Source of the DNA: P52-10 sp041397365
GTDB lineage: Bacteria > Pseudomonadota > Alphaproteobacteria > Rhizobiales > Xanthobacteraceae
Assembly: GCA_041397365.1 (NCBI GenBank)
Contig: JAWKWT010000004.1
Span: 62,001-126,000 of the forward strand
Direction of reading: 5' to 3'
DNA: 64,000 nt
Under the pieces are notes generated by a model, which was given only the letters and a program-made list of their open reading frames with translations, did not search any database and was not told the origin of the DNA. The position numbers and the translations under genes are program-made. Positions 44,861 to 53,832 of the stretch are shown here, piece by piece (position 1 is the stretch's first letter; every line of letters begins with the position of its first letter).

Positions 44861-46543
44861 TCAGGAGACCTTCTTGACGTCCTTCACATTGGCGAAATGG
44901 ATGCCTTCGGCGCGCTCGCGCGTGTAGTCGAGATAAAACTGGTTGCGCGCGAGACACACCGGGTCGCCGTCCACATCGTCGGCCACGCCCGAACTATTGG
45001 CGGCAACGAAGGCGTCGAGCTTTTTCGCATCGTCCGACGAAATCCAGCGGGCGAGTTGAAACTCGCTCTGCTCGAAATCGACCGGCAGACCGTATTCGGC
45101 ATCGAGCCGAGCCTTCAGCACGTCGAGCTGCAACTGTCCGACGACACCGACCAGGGCCGGCGCACCGTCGCGCGGGCGGAACACCTGCACGACGCCCTCC
45201 TCCGACATCTGCTGCAAGGCTTCCTTCAGCTTCTTCGCCTTCATCGCATCGGTGAGGCGGACGCGGCGCAGGATTTCCGGCGCGAAGCTCGGAACGCCGA
45301 CGAACACCACGTCCTCGCCCTCGGTCAGCGTATCGCCGATGCGCAGCGTGCCATGATTGGGAATGCCGACCACATCGCCGGCGAACGCCTCGTCGGCCAC
45401 CGAGCGATCCTGCGCGAAGAAGAATTGCGGCGAGGACAGCGGCATCGGCTTGCCGGTGCGTACCAGCTTCGCCTTCATCCCGCGCACCAGTCTGCCAGAG
45501 CACAGCCGCGCAAAGGCGATCCGGTCGCGGTGGTTAGGGTCCATATTCGCCTGAATCTTGAATACGAACGCCGTCATCTTCGGCTCGGACGCCTCGATCC
45601 GGCGCAGGCTCGACTCCTGTGCGCGCGGAGGCGGCGCGTATTGCCCGAGCCCTTCGAGCAGATCGCCGACGCCGAAATTGCGCAAGGCCGAGCCGAAGAA
45701 CACCGGCGTCAGATGACCCTCGCGGAAGGAGTCCAGATTAAACGGCCTGCATGCCTCCGATACCAGCTCCAGTTCGTCCTTGATCGCCTGCGCATCGAGG
45801 TTCGGATTCTTCGCCGCGATCTCCTCGATGGCGATCTTCTGCGTCGCGCCTGTACGGTTGTCCGACTCCAAAAGCCGGACGCCGCCGGTGGCGATGTCAT
45901 AGGTGCCGGCGAAATCGCGGCCGCGGCCGATCGGCCAGGTCACGGGCGCTGTGTCGAGCGCCAGCGTCTTTTCGATCTCGTCGAGCAGGTCGAACGGATC
46001 GCGCGTCTCGCGGTCCATTTTATTGATGAACGTGATGATCGGAATGTCGCGCAGTCGGCACACCTCGAACAGCTTCCGGGTGCGCGCCTCGATGCCCTTG
46101 GCCGCGTCGATCACCATCACCGCGGAATCCACCGCGGTCAGCGTGCGGTAGGTGTCCTCGGAGAAATCCTCATGGCCCGGCGTATCGAGCAGGTTGAACA
46201 CCAGCCCTTCGAACTCGAACGTCATCACGGACGTGACGACCGAAATGCCGCGGTCGCGCTCGATCTTCATCCAGTCGGAGCGCGTGTTGCGGCGATCGGC
46301 CTTGGCCTTGACCTGCCCGGCCAGATTGATCGCGCCGCCGAACAGCAGCAGCTTTTCCGTCAGCGTGGTCTTGCCGGCGTCGGGGTGGGAAATGATCGCG
46401 AATGTCCGACGCCGCGCGACCTCGCTTGCAAGCGAGGTGACGGGCGGAGCGGCATTGTCCTTCAGAATCTCGGGGGCCGTGGTGTCGCGCATGGCCGCGC
46501 CCGTGTGGCAGCAAAACGCGGCGGGATCAAGGGCGGCGCTCAT
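44861..46543 (-). CDS. prfC: Peptide chain release factor 3
   Basis: RF3 is the GTPase that removes RF1/RF2 from the ribosome after peptide release. The GTPase motifs are all present: SHPDAGKTTLTEK, the effector region with RGISVV, DTPGHEDFSEDT and FINKMDRETRDPFDLLDEI. Domain 2 and 3 regions follow to the end VKDVKKVS. The normal bacterial length of about 530 residues is reached from Met at about 46492 (MRDTTAPEIL); the annotated start adds 17 residues, so either start is possible. It is transcribed away from the sugE riboswitch. Confidence 0.93.
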   Translation of the reverse strand: MSAALDPAAFCCHTGAAMRDTTAPEILKDNAAPPVTSLASEVARRRTFAIISHPDAGKTTLTEKLLLFGGAINLAGQVKAKADRRNTRSDWMKIERDRGISVVTSVMTFEFEGLVFNLLDTPGHEDFSEDTYRTLTAVDSAVMVIDAAKGIEARTRKLFEVCRLRDIPIITFINKMDRETRDPFDLLDEIEKTLALDTAPVTWPIGRGRDFAGTYDIATGGVRLLESDNRTGATQKIAIEEIAAKNPNLDAQAIKDELELVSEACRPFNLDSFREGHLTPVFFGSALRNFGVGDLLEGLGQYAPPPRAQESSLRRIEASEPKMTAFVFKIQANMDPNHRDRIAFARLCSGRLVRGMKAKLVRTGKPMPLSSPQFFFAQDRSVADEAFAGDVVGIPNHGTLRIGDTLTEGEDVVFVGVPSFAPEILRRVRLTDAMKAKKLKEALQQMSEEGVVQVFRPRDGAPALVGVVGQLQLDVLKARLDAEYGLPVDFEQSEFQLARWISSDDAKKLDAFVAANSSGVADDVDGDPVCLARNQFYLDYTRERAEGIHFANVKDVKKVS

Positions 46544-46583
46544 GCCGTTGCGATTTCACAGAGAATCTCCATATTTGGCGGCT

Positions 46584-46630
46584 GCGGGGACGACCCCGCG
46601 CCAAAATCGCTTTCGCAGGGACGGCCCTGC
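46584..46630 (+). promoter_or_regulatory. Guanidine-II (mini-ykkC) riboswitch
   Basis: Two small hairpins in tandem: GCGGGG-ACGA-CCCCGC at 46584-46599 and GCAGGG-ACGG-CCCTGC at 46615-46630, each with a perfect six-base stem and an ACGR tetraloop. This is the defining architecture of the guanidine-II riboswitch. The AAGGAGG ribosome-binding site at 46641-46647 is 10 bases downstream and can pair with the CCCT/CCCTTT stretch between, consistent with ligand-dependent release. It precedes sugE, a usual target gene. Motif identity is seen directly; function follows from the family. Confidence 0.93.
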
Positions 46631-46652
46631 CCTTTCGATCAAGGAGGGCCGT

Positions 46653-46967
46653 ATGGCCTGGACCATTCTCTTTTTTGCGGGACTGTTGGAAATAGGCTGG
46701 GCGATCGGCCTGAAATACACCGACGGCTTCAGCAAGCTCGTCCCGACGGTGCTGACGGTCTCATGCATGATCGGCAGCGTCGTGCTGCTCGGCCTCGCGC
46801 TGAAGTCGCTGCCGGTGGGAACCGCCTACGCCGTGTGGACCGGGATCGGCACCGTCGGCGTCGCGATCCTCGGCATCTATCTGTTCAACGAGCCCGCCAG
46901 CGCCATCCGCCTCGTCTGCATCGGCTTCATCGTCTGCGGCATCGCCGGGCTGAAGGCGGTGACCTGA
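46653..46967 (+). CDS. sugE: Small multidrug resistance protein SugE / guanidinium exporter Gdx
   Basis: A 104-residue protein with four membrane helices. The essential Glu is in FAGLLEIGWAIGLKYTDG near residue 13, and the W-A-x-x-L-K pattern marks the SugE/Gdx branch rather than QacE-type pumps. GTAYAVWTGIGTVGVAILG is the third-helix signature. Gdx proteins export guanidinium in exchange for protons. The guanidine-II riboswitch directly upstream supports this substrate. The start at 46653 sits six bases after an AAGGAGG site. It ends eight bases before the converging pit gene. Confidence 0.93.
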   Translation: MAWTILFFAGLLEIGWAIGLKYTDGFSKLVPTVLTVSCMIGSVVLLGLALKSLPVGTAYAVWTGIGTVGVAILGIYLFNEPASAIRLVCIGFIVCGIAGLKAVT

Positions 46968-46974
46968 ACCCCAC

Positions 46975-47979
46975 TCACTTCAGCAACGTCACCGACCAAT
47001 AGGCCAGGGCCGCGATCACCGCGGACGCCGGGATCGTGATGACCCAGGCGACGACGATCGAACTGGCGATGTTCCAGCGCACGGCGGAAACGCGCCGCGC
47101 CGCGCCGACGCCGACGATCGCGCCAGTGATGGTGTGCGTGGTGGAGACCGGTACGCCGAGCGCGGTCGCGGTGAACAGCGTGATCGCGCCGCCGGTCTCC
47201 GCGCAAAATCCCTGCATCGGCGTCAGGCGGGTGATGCGCGAGCCCATCGTCTTGACGATGCGCCAGCCGCCCATCAGCGTGCCGAGCCCCATCATCGCCT
47301 GACAGGCGATGACGACCCAGAACGGCACGTAGAAGGTCGGCCCGAGCTGGCCTTGCGAGAACAGCAGAACTGCGATGATGCCCATGGTCTTCTGCGCGTC
47401 ATTGCCGCCATGGCCGAGCGAATAGAGCGAGGCGGAGGCGAATTGCAGGACGCGGAAGGCGCGATCGACCACGAACGGCGTCGAGCGCACCGACAGCCAT
47501 GAGACGATGGCGACCAGCACCAGCGCCAGCAGAAATCCCACCAGCGGCGACAGCACGATGGCGGCGATCGTCTTGGTCAGGCCGGTCCAGACCAGCGCGC
47601 CGACACCCGCCTTCGCAAGTCCGCCCCCGACCAGTCCGCCGATCAGAGCGTGCGAGGAGGAGGACGGAATGCCGAGCCACCAGGTCAAGAGATTCCAGAC
47701 GATCGCACCCATCAGCGCGGCGAAGATCACCTGCGGATCGACGATGCCGGGGTCGATGATTCCGGTGCCGAGGGTTTCCGCGACGTGGAGACCGAAGAAC
47801 AGAAACGCAATGAAGTTGAAGAACGCGGCCCATGCGACGGCGTATTGCGGTCGCAGCACTCGCGTCGAGACGATGGTCGCGATCGAATTGGCCGCATCGT
47901 GCAGGCCGTTCAGGAAATCGAACAGCAGCGCGACGGCGATCAGCCCGACGAGCAACGGAAATGCCAGCGTCGCATCCAC
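46975..47979 (-). CDS. Inorganic phosphate transporter, PiT family
   Basis: A 334-residue membrane protein with the two PiT signature repeats: FDFLNGLHDAANSIATIVST near the N-terminus and SLGHGGNDAQKTMGIIAVLL in the second half. GIPSSSSHALIGGLVGG and ALGVPVSTTHTITGAIVGVG are the matching repeat pieces. PiT carriers import metal phosphate with protons. The length is that of the short bacterial form. It follows the DUF47 gene by 95 bases on the same strand, a standard PhoU-like regulator/PiT pair. Confidence 0.93.
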   Translation of the reverse strand: MDATLAFPLLVGLIAVALLFDFLNGLHDAANSIATIVSTRVLRPQYAVAWAAFFNFIAFLFFGLHVAETLGTGIIDPGIVDPQVIFAALMGAIVWNLLTWWLGIPSSSSHALIGGLVGGGLAKAGVGALVWTGLTKTIAAIVLSPLVGFLLALVLVAIVSWLSVRSTPFVVDRAFRVLQFASASLYSLGHGGNDAQKTMGIIAVLLFSQGQLGPTFYVPFWVVIACQAMMGLGTLMGGWRIVKTMGSRITRLTPMQGFCAETGGAITLFTATALGVPVSTTHTITGAIVGVGAARRVSAVRWNIASSIVVAWVITIPASAVIAALAYWSVTLLK

Positions 47980-48074
47980 GGGCTATCGTCCACCGAAAGG
48001 CCGGCGCGCCGGCCGTCCGCGCGATCGCCTCGCTGCAACGGTCGCGGGCCAGGGCATCGCAAACCCGGACGTCA

Positions 48075-48722
48075 TCAGACCTGCTCGATCATGATGCTGT
48101 TGATTTCGTTGGCAACGTCGTCGAAGCGGTCGGCGACCTTCTCGAGATGGTCGTAAACCTCGACGCCGACAATGAAGTTCATCGTGTTGCCGTCTCGATA
48201 TTTCAGGAACAGCTCCTTCAGGCCGATATCGTGCAGGTCGTCGACGCGCCCCTCCAGCTTCGTCAACTCCTCGGTGATGGCGGTAATGGTCGCCACGTTC
48301 TGGCCGATCGATTGCAGCAGCGGCAGCACGCGGACAAGAAGGTTGGCGCATTCGACGATGACCTCGCCGATCTCTCGCATCGGCGGCTCGAATTCCTGAA
48401 CCTCGAACAGCATCACGGCCTTGGCCGTCTGCTCCATCTGGTCGATGGCATCGTCCATCGAGGTGATGAGGTTCTTGATGTCGACCCGGTCGAACGGCGT
48501 GATGAAGGTCCGGCGGACGGCCGTCAAAACCTCGCGCGTGATACCGTCGGCCTCGCTCTCATGCTTGGTGACGAGCTGACAGTATTTCTGAATATCCGGA
48601 CCGCCGCGCAGCATACCTTGAAGCGCCGCAGCTCCCGCGACGAGCGTCTGGGCGTGCCGGTTGAATAGGTCGAAAAACCGCTCCTCCCGCGGCAGGAGGG
48701 CGCGAAACCAGCTCATCAGCAT
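48075..48722 (-). CDS. DUF47 family (PhoU-like) regulator of PiT
   Basis: A 215-residue all-helical protein of the DUF47/PhoU-like family. The pattern is visible in LPREERFFDLFNRHAQTLVA, KHESEADGITREVLTAVRRT and VGVEVYDHLEKVADRFDDVA, with acidic metal-binding repeats. In other bacteria this protein sits in front of pit and modulates phosphate uptake. Start is Met at 48722 or MSWF at 48716. It is the first gene of a two-gene run with pit. Confidence 0.9.
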   Translation of the reverse strand: MLMSWFRALLPREERFFDLFNRHAQTLVAGAAALQGMLRGGPDIQKYCQLVTKHESEADGITREVLTAVRRTFITPFDRVDIKNLITSMDDAIDQMEQTAKAVMLFEVQEFEPPMREIGEVIVECANLLVRVLPLLQSIGQNVATITAITEELTKLEGRVDDLHDIGLKELFLKYRDGNTMNFIVGVEVYDHLEKVADRFDDVANEINSIMIEQV

Positions 48723-48848
48723 GCGTGATCCCCAGCGTGCCGGATGGCACTGTCACGGTTTTGTCATACAGCTTTTCGGGGGCGCGCAAGCGCCCTGCCC
48801 GCGTCCTTGCAGGGGGTTTCCACTGCTTTGTGCGTGCGCTGCGGAATT

Positions 48849-49874
48849 TCAGAGCGATCGGCGCGTGTAATGGGCGATCTCGCCGATGATTCCACGGCGG
48901 AAGGCGAGCACGCAGACCACGAAAACCACCCCCTGGATCACCAGCACCCATTGCCCGAACGGCGCGAGATATTGCTGCATGGCGATGATGACGAAGGCGC
49001 CGACAACGGGCCCGAAGATCGTCCCGAGCCCCCCGACCAGCACCATCAGCACCACCTCGCCGGACATGGTCCAGTGGACGTCCGTCAGCGATGCGTTCTG
49101 CGCGACGATACACTTCATCGCGCCCGCCAGCCCTGCCAGCGTGCCGGACAGGATGTAGGCCATCAGCTTGTACTGATCGGCGCGGTAGCCGAGCGAGATC
49201 GCCCGCTGTTCGTTTTCGCGGATCGCTTTCAGCACCTCGCCGAACGGCGAATTGACCGCGCGGTAGATGATGAAGAAGCCGAACAGAAACACGGCGAGAA
49301 CCACGTAGTAGAGTTCGTAAGGCCGCGCGAGATTCAGGATGCCGAGGAATTTGCCCTGCGGAATGCTCTGGATACCGTCCTCGCCATGGGTGAATGGCGA
49401 TTGCACGTAAAGAAAGAACATCAGTTGCGACAACGCCAGCGTAATCATCGCAAAATAGATGCCCTGCCGGCGGATGGCGATGAAGCCGGTGACGATTGCG
49501 AGCACGAAGGCGGACGCCGTGCCGATCAGGATGGCGATTTCAGGCGGCAGCGGGCCGAGATCGATGCGCGGCCCCCAGCCGAGCAACGGAAAATTAAACG
49601 CGATCGTGCCGATCTTCGCCAGATGACCGGTGACGTAGCCGGCCGTTCCCAGAAACATCGCATGACCGAACGACAGCAGACCGCCATAGCCGAGCAGCAG
49701 GTTGAAGGCACAGGCGAACAGCGCAAAGCACAGCGCCTGCATGATGAAATAGGGATAGATCCCGGTCCATGGCAGCACGACGAACAGGGCGATCATCGCG
49801 ACCAGCACGATCATCTGTTCGGACGCCGCCCTCTTTTTCGAATTCGCTCCCGTATTCTCGGTGATGCTTGTCAT
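48849..49874 (-). CDS. livM: Branched-chain amino acid ABC transporter permease LivM
   Basis: A 341-residue polytopic permease of the Liv family with the hallmark blocks ACAFNLLLGYGGLLSFGHAM, RRQGIYFAMITLALSQLMFF, and GGLGTIFGPVVGAFVIIAMQ. The ATG at 49874 is chosen since it follows livH by two bases and gives the usual N-terminus. LivM with LivH forms the membrane channel for Leu/Ile/Val or related compounds such as urea or aromatic acids. Substrate cannot be told from the permease. Confidence 0.92.
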   Translation of the reverse strand: MTSITENTGANSKKRAASEQMIVLVAMIALFVVLPWTGIYPYFIMQALCFALFACAFNLLLGYGGLLSFGHAMFLGTAGYVTGHLAKIGTIAFNFPLLGWGPRIDLGPLPPEIAILIGTASAFVLAIVTGFIAIRRQGIYFAMITLALSQLMFFLYVQSPFTHGEDGIQSIPQGKFLGILNLARPYELYYVVLAVFLFGFFIIYRAVNSPFGEVLKAIRENEQRAISLGYRADQYKLMAYILSGTLAGLAGAMKCIVAQNASLTDVHWTMSGEVVLMVLVGGLGTIFGPVVGAFVIIAMQQYLAPFGQWVLVIQGVVFVVCVLAFRRGIIGEIAHYTRRSL

Positions 49875-49876
49875 GC

Positions 49877-50752
49877 TCAGGCCGCCCGTCCCGTCAGCCC
49901 GGTGGGCTTCACCAGCAGCACCAGAACCATGAAGATGAAGACCACCGTGTTCGATGCTTCGGGATAAAAATACTTCGTCAGACCTTCGAGTACGCCCAGC
50001 ATGAATCCGGTGACGATCGATCCCATGATCGATCCCATTCCGCCGATCACGACCACCGCGAAGACGACGATGATCAGATCCGCGCCCATCAGCGGTCGCA
50101 CCTGATTGATCGGCGCGGACAAGACGCCCGCAAGGCCCGCAAGCCCGACGCCGAGCCCATAAGTCAGCGTAATCATCAGCGGAACGTTGATGCCGAACGC
50201 GCGCACCAGCGTCGGATTCTCCGTCGCCGCGCGAAGGTAGGCGCCAAGCCGCGTCTTCTCGATCAGGAACCAGGTGGCGAGGCACACGAACAGCGAGAAC
50301 ACGACGACCCATGCGCGATAGGTCGGCAGGAACATGAAGCCGAGGTTGGTGCCGCCCTTGAGCAGATCGGGCATGTCATAGGGCAGTCCCGACGCACCGA
50401 AATAGGCCAGAAACACGCCCTGGATGATGAGCACCAGGCCGAATGTCAGCAACAGGCCGTAAAGGTGGTCGAGCCCGGTCAGCCATTGCAGCATGGTCCG
50501 CTCGATGATCATGCCGAGGATTCCGACCGCGATCGGCGCCAGCAACAGCGCCCACCAGTAGCCGAGCCCGAGATAGTTCAAGAGGAAATAGGCCACGAAC
50601 GCGCCCACCATATAGAGCGCGCCATGGGCGAAATTGATGATGTTGAGCATGCCGAAAATCACGGCGAGGCCGAGGCTGAGCAGCGCATAGAACGAGCCGT
50701 TGATGAGCCCGACCAGCAACTGCGCCATCAGCGCCTGAGTATTGATCCCCAT
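49877..50752 (-). CDS. livH: Branched-chain amino acid ABC transporter permease LivH
   Basis: A 291-residue permease starting MGINTQALMAQLLVGLINGS, with ALLSLGLAVIFGMLNIINFA and VVIGGMGSIMGSIVTGFMLG as family signatures. The ATG at 50752 is preferred over the in-frame one at 50788. It pairs with LivM, two bases downstream, and sits between the binding protein and livM on the same strand. Confidence 0.92.
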   Translation of the reverse strand: MGINTQALMAQLLVGLINGSFYALLSLGLAVIFGMLNIINFAHGALYMVGAFVAYFLLNYLGLGYWWALLLAPIAVGILGMIIERTMLQWLTGLDHLYGLLLTFGLVLIIQGVFLAYFGASGLPYDMPDLLKGGTNLGFMFLPTYRAWVVVFSLFVCLATWFLIEKTRLGAYLRAATENPTLVRAFGINVPLMITLTYGLGVGLAGLAGVLSAPINQVRPLMGADLIIVVFAVVVIGGMGSIMGSIVTGFMLGVLEGLTKYFYPEASNTVVFIFMVLVLLVKPTGLTGRAA

Positions 50753-50832
50753 CGTCGCGCAAATCCGTGCAGGCAGGAGCGAGAACAAGTGCGGAGAAAA
50801 GGCCCGGCGACAACGTCACCGGACCTCGCAGC

Positions 50833-52051
50833 TTACTTCTTCAAGAGCGCGCAGGTGCTCTTGTCGAGTGGCGTGAACGCTTCTTCGGCCGGGATGGTCG
50901 CGACCAGCTTGTAGTAGTCCCACGGCGCTTTCGATTCCGACGGCTTCTTCACCTCGAACAGATAGGCCGGGTGGATCTTGCGGCCGTTCGGCTGGATCGA
51001 GCCCTTGCCGAACAGCGGATCGTCGGTCGGCATTTCCTTCATCTTGGCGACGACCTTCGCGCCGTCATGCGGATTGCCGCCGAGCGCTTCGAGCGCCTTC
51101 AGATAATGCACCACCGACGAATAGACGCCGGCGTGAACCATGGTCGGCGGCGACTTCTTGTGGCGCTCGTTGAAGCGCTTGGTGAAGGCGCGGGTTTGGT
51201 CGTTCATGTCCCAGTAGAAGGTTTCGGTGAAGTTCAGGCCCTGCGTCACGTTCAGACCGAGCGCGTGAACGTCGGTGATGAACATCAGGAGGCCGGCAAG
51301 CTTCTGCCCGCCCGAGACGATGCCGAATTCGGATGCCTGCTTGATCGAATTGGTCGTGTCGCCGCCTGCATTCGCAAGGCCGATGACCTTCGCCTTCGAC
51401 GCCTGCGCCTGCAACAGGAACGAAGAGAAATCCGACGTGTTCAGGGGATGGCGGACGCTGCCGAGCAACCTTGCCGCCGGCGGCCTTCACGACATCGCCG
51501 GTATCACGCTCGAGCGCGTGGCCGAACGCATAATCGGCGGTCAGGAAGAACCATGTGTCGCCGCCCGTCTTCACCAGCGCCTTGCCGGTGCCGTTGGCGA
51601 GCATATAGGTGTCGTAAACCCAGTGAATGGTGTTCGGCGAGCATTGCGAATTGGTCAGGTCGGAGGCGGCCGACCCGGAATTCATGTTGACGACGTTCTT
51701 TTCCCGCGCGACGGCGGCGACCGCCAGCCCGACGCCGGAGCTTGCGAGATCGACGAAGGCGTCGACCTTCTCCACGTCGATCCATTGTCGCGCGATGTTG
51801 GCGCCGACATCGGGCTTGTTCTGATGGTCCGCCGAGATGACGGTGATGTTCCAGCCCTTTTTGTTGAGACCGGAATCCTCGATCGCCATCTGCGCGGCGA
51901 CGATGGAGCCCGCGCCGCCGATGTCGGCGTAGAGGCTCGCCTGATCGCCGAGGCTGCCGATCTTGACGTTCTTGTCCATGGTTTGCGCGATCGCACCACC
52001 GGCGAAAACGAGCGCGGTGGTTGCTGCGAGAACTGCGAGTGTCTTCCTCAT
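50833..52051 (-). CDS. Branched-chain amino acid ABC transporter substrate-binding protein, one frameshift
   Basis: A type-1 periplasmic binding protein. The signal peptide is MRKTLAVLAATTALVFAGGA, followed by VKIGSLGDQASLYADIGGAG. The frame is lost at the AA pair 51467-51468 (plus strand): removing one base turns GGKVARQRP into GGKVLGSVRHPLNTSDFSSF and restores the second half, which ends STCALLKK. So a single-base insertion is the likely cause. Corrected length is about 405 residues, typical for LivK-like receptors. It lies between livF and livH in the cluster. Ligand is unknown. Confidence 0.88.
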
Positions 52052-52088
52052 GAAATACTCCCTGGGTTTCCTCGATGATTATTTTCTG

Positions 52089-52838
52089 TCAGACGCCGAG
52101 ATAGGTATGAAGCTTATCCATGTTTGCCCGCAGCTCGGAATTGGCAAATGTATCGATGATCCGGCCGTGTTCCATCACGTAGAACCTGTCGGCGATCGTC
52201 GATGCGAAGCGGAAATTCTGCTCCACGAGCAAAATCGTAAATCCCTCCTGTTTCAGCCGAGCGATGGTCTTGCCGATCTGCTGGATGATGACCGGCGCCA
52301 ACCCCTCGGTCGGCTCGTCCAGCATCAGAAAGCGCGCGCCGGTGCGCAAAATGCGGGCAATCGCCAGCATCTGCTGCTCGCCGCCGGAGAGCTTGGTTCC
52401 CTGGCTGCCGAGCCGCTCCTTGATGTTCGGAAACAGTTCGAAAATCTGGTCGAGCGACAGACCTCCGGGCCGCACCGCGGGCGGCAGCATCAGGTTCTCG
52501 CGCACGTCCAGCGTCGCGAAGATGCCGCGCTCCTCCGGGCAGAAGGCGACGCCCAGCCGGGCGATCCGGTCCGACGACGCTCGAATGATCTCCTTGCCCT
52601 CGAACACGACCGAACCGCTGCGCTTGCCGATGATGCCCATCACCGATTTCAGCGTCGTGGTCTTGCCCGCGCCGTTGCGGCCGAGCAGCGTCACCACCTC
52701 GCCCGCATTCACATGGAAATCGACGCCATGCAGGATGTGGGATTCGCCATACCACGCCTGAAGATTGTTCACGCGCAGGACGGTGTCCGCGCCGTCCGCG
52801 CGCATGGCCTCGGACCGCTCGGCTGTGTCAATCGCCAT
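52089..52838 (-). CDS. livF: Branched-chain amino acid ABC transporter ATPase LivF
   Basis: A 249-residue ABC ATPase with Walker A LLGRNGAGKTTTLKSVMGII, the signature LSGGEQQMLAIARIL and Walker B FLMLDEPTEGLAP, ending HTYLGV. The short C-terminus and the EGLAP pattern after the Walker B Asp-Glu are typical of LivF. It overlaps the end of livG by 11 bases, which favours coordinated translation of the two ATPases. Confidence 0.93.
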   Translation of the reverse strand: MAIDTAERSEAMRADGADTVLRVNNLQAWYGESHILHGVDFHVNAGEVVTLLGRNGAGKTTTLKSVMGIIGKRSGSVVFEGKEIIRASSDRIARLGVAFCPEERGIFATLDVRENLMLPPAVRPGGLSLDQIFELFPNIKERLGSQGTKLSGGEQQMLAIARILRTGARFLMLDEPTEGLAPVIIQQIGKTIARLKQEGFTILLVEQNFRFASTIADRFYVMEHGRIIDTFANSELRANMDKLHTYLGV

Positions 52839-53584
52839 CGGCCGCTCCGAGATAGGCTTCCCTCACACGCTCGTCCTTCGTCAGCTCCGCGTAATTGCCC
52901 TCGGCCAGAACGCGCCCGCGCGTGAGAACGGTGATGACGTCCGAGAGGTTCGCGACGACGTTGAGATTGTGCTCGACCATCAGGATGGTGGTTCGCCGAA
53001 ATGCGCTTGATGAGGGCCGCGATGCGATCGATATCCTCATGCCCCATTCCGGCCATCGGCTCGTCCAGCAGCATCATTTCCGGATCGAGCGCGAGCGTCG
53101 TCGCGATCTCAAGCGCCCGCTTGCGGCCGTAGGGCATTTCGACCGCCACGGTATCGGCGAATTCGGCGAGCCCGACTTCGGCGAGCAATTCATGGGCGCG
53201 ATCGTTGAAGCGGTTCAGAACCGATTTCGTGCGCCAGAAATCGAAGGAATTTCCATGCTGCCGCTGGAGCGCGACACGAACATTCTCCAGTGCCGTCAGA
53301 TGCGGGAACACCGCCGAAATCTGGAAGGAGCGCACCAGCCCGAGGCGGGCGACATCGGCCGGCTTCAGCGCGGTGATATCGGCTCCATTGTAAAAGACCT
53401 GTCCGCGCGAGGGCAGCAGAAACTTCGATAACAGGTTGAAGCAGGTCGTCTTGCCTGCGCCGTTCGGGCCGATCAACGCATGGATATGACCGCGGCGCAC
53501 CCGCAGATTGACGTCTTGAACTGCGACAAATCCCGCAAATTCCTTGGTGAGTCCGCGGGCCTCAAGAATGAACTCGCCGCTCAA
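52828..53584 (-). CDS. livG: Branched-chain amino acid ABC transporter ATPase LivG, one frameshift
   Basis: The start is TTG at 53584, preceded by a strong AGGGGGG run. Walker A is LIGPNGAGKTTCFNLLSKFL. PYGRKRALEIATTLALDPEM and LLDEPMAGMGHEDIDRIAAL cover the signature-equivalent region and Walker B. The signature itself is PYGRKR rather than LSGGQ, as usual in LivG. At the AAA run 52999-53001 (plus strand) one extra base shifts the frame: removing it gives RIRRTTILMVEHNLNVVANL and completes the protein to YLGAADGD. Corrected length is about 251 residues. It is the first gene of the cluster. Confidence 0.9.
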
Positions 53585-53832
53585 ACAATATCCCCCCTGC
53601 GATCTCGCCGGCCTAGCCGGACGAAATCCCGAACCTCCTCTCCTGGCCGTTCCGGCTCTTCTTGGGGAGAAATATGCATCGAACATCGACGCGGCCGCAA
53701 GCCGCAAGCCTAGTCAATTCGACTAATTTCGGAACTGGCCGCAAAAAGAAACCGGCATCCAGGTACGCACCCGGATGCCGGCGGCCGCAAAATTTCGCCG
53801 GGAAAGGCGGCGGTGCAAAAACCGGCGCCGGC

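Noticed and set aside
44777..47002. A 741-codon open frame on the plus strand opposite prfC
   Set aside because: It is antisense to the clear prfC motifs and rich in Arg, Ala and Gly as expected of a GC-rich shadow frame; it also runs through the riboswitch and sugE.
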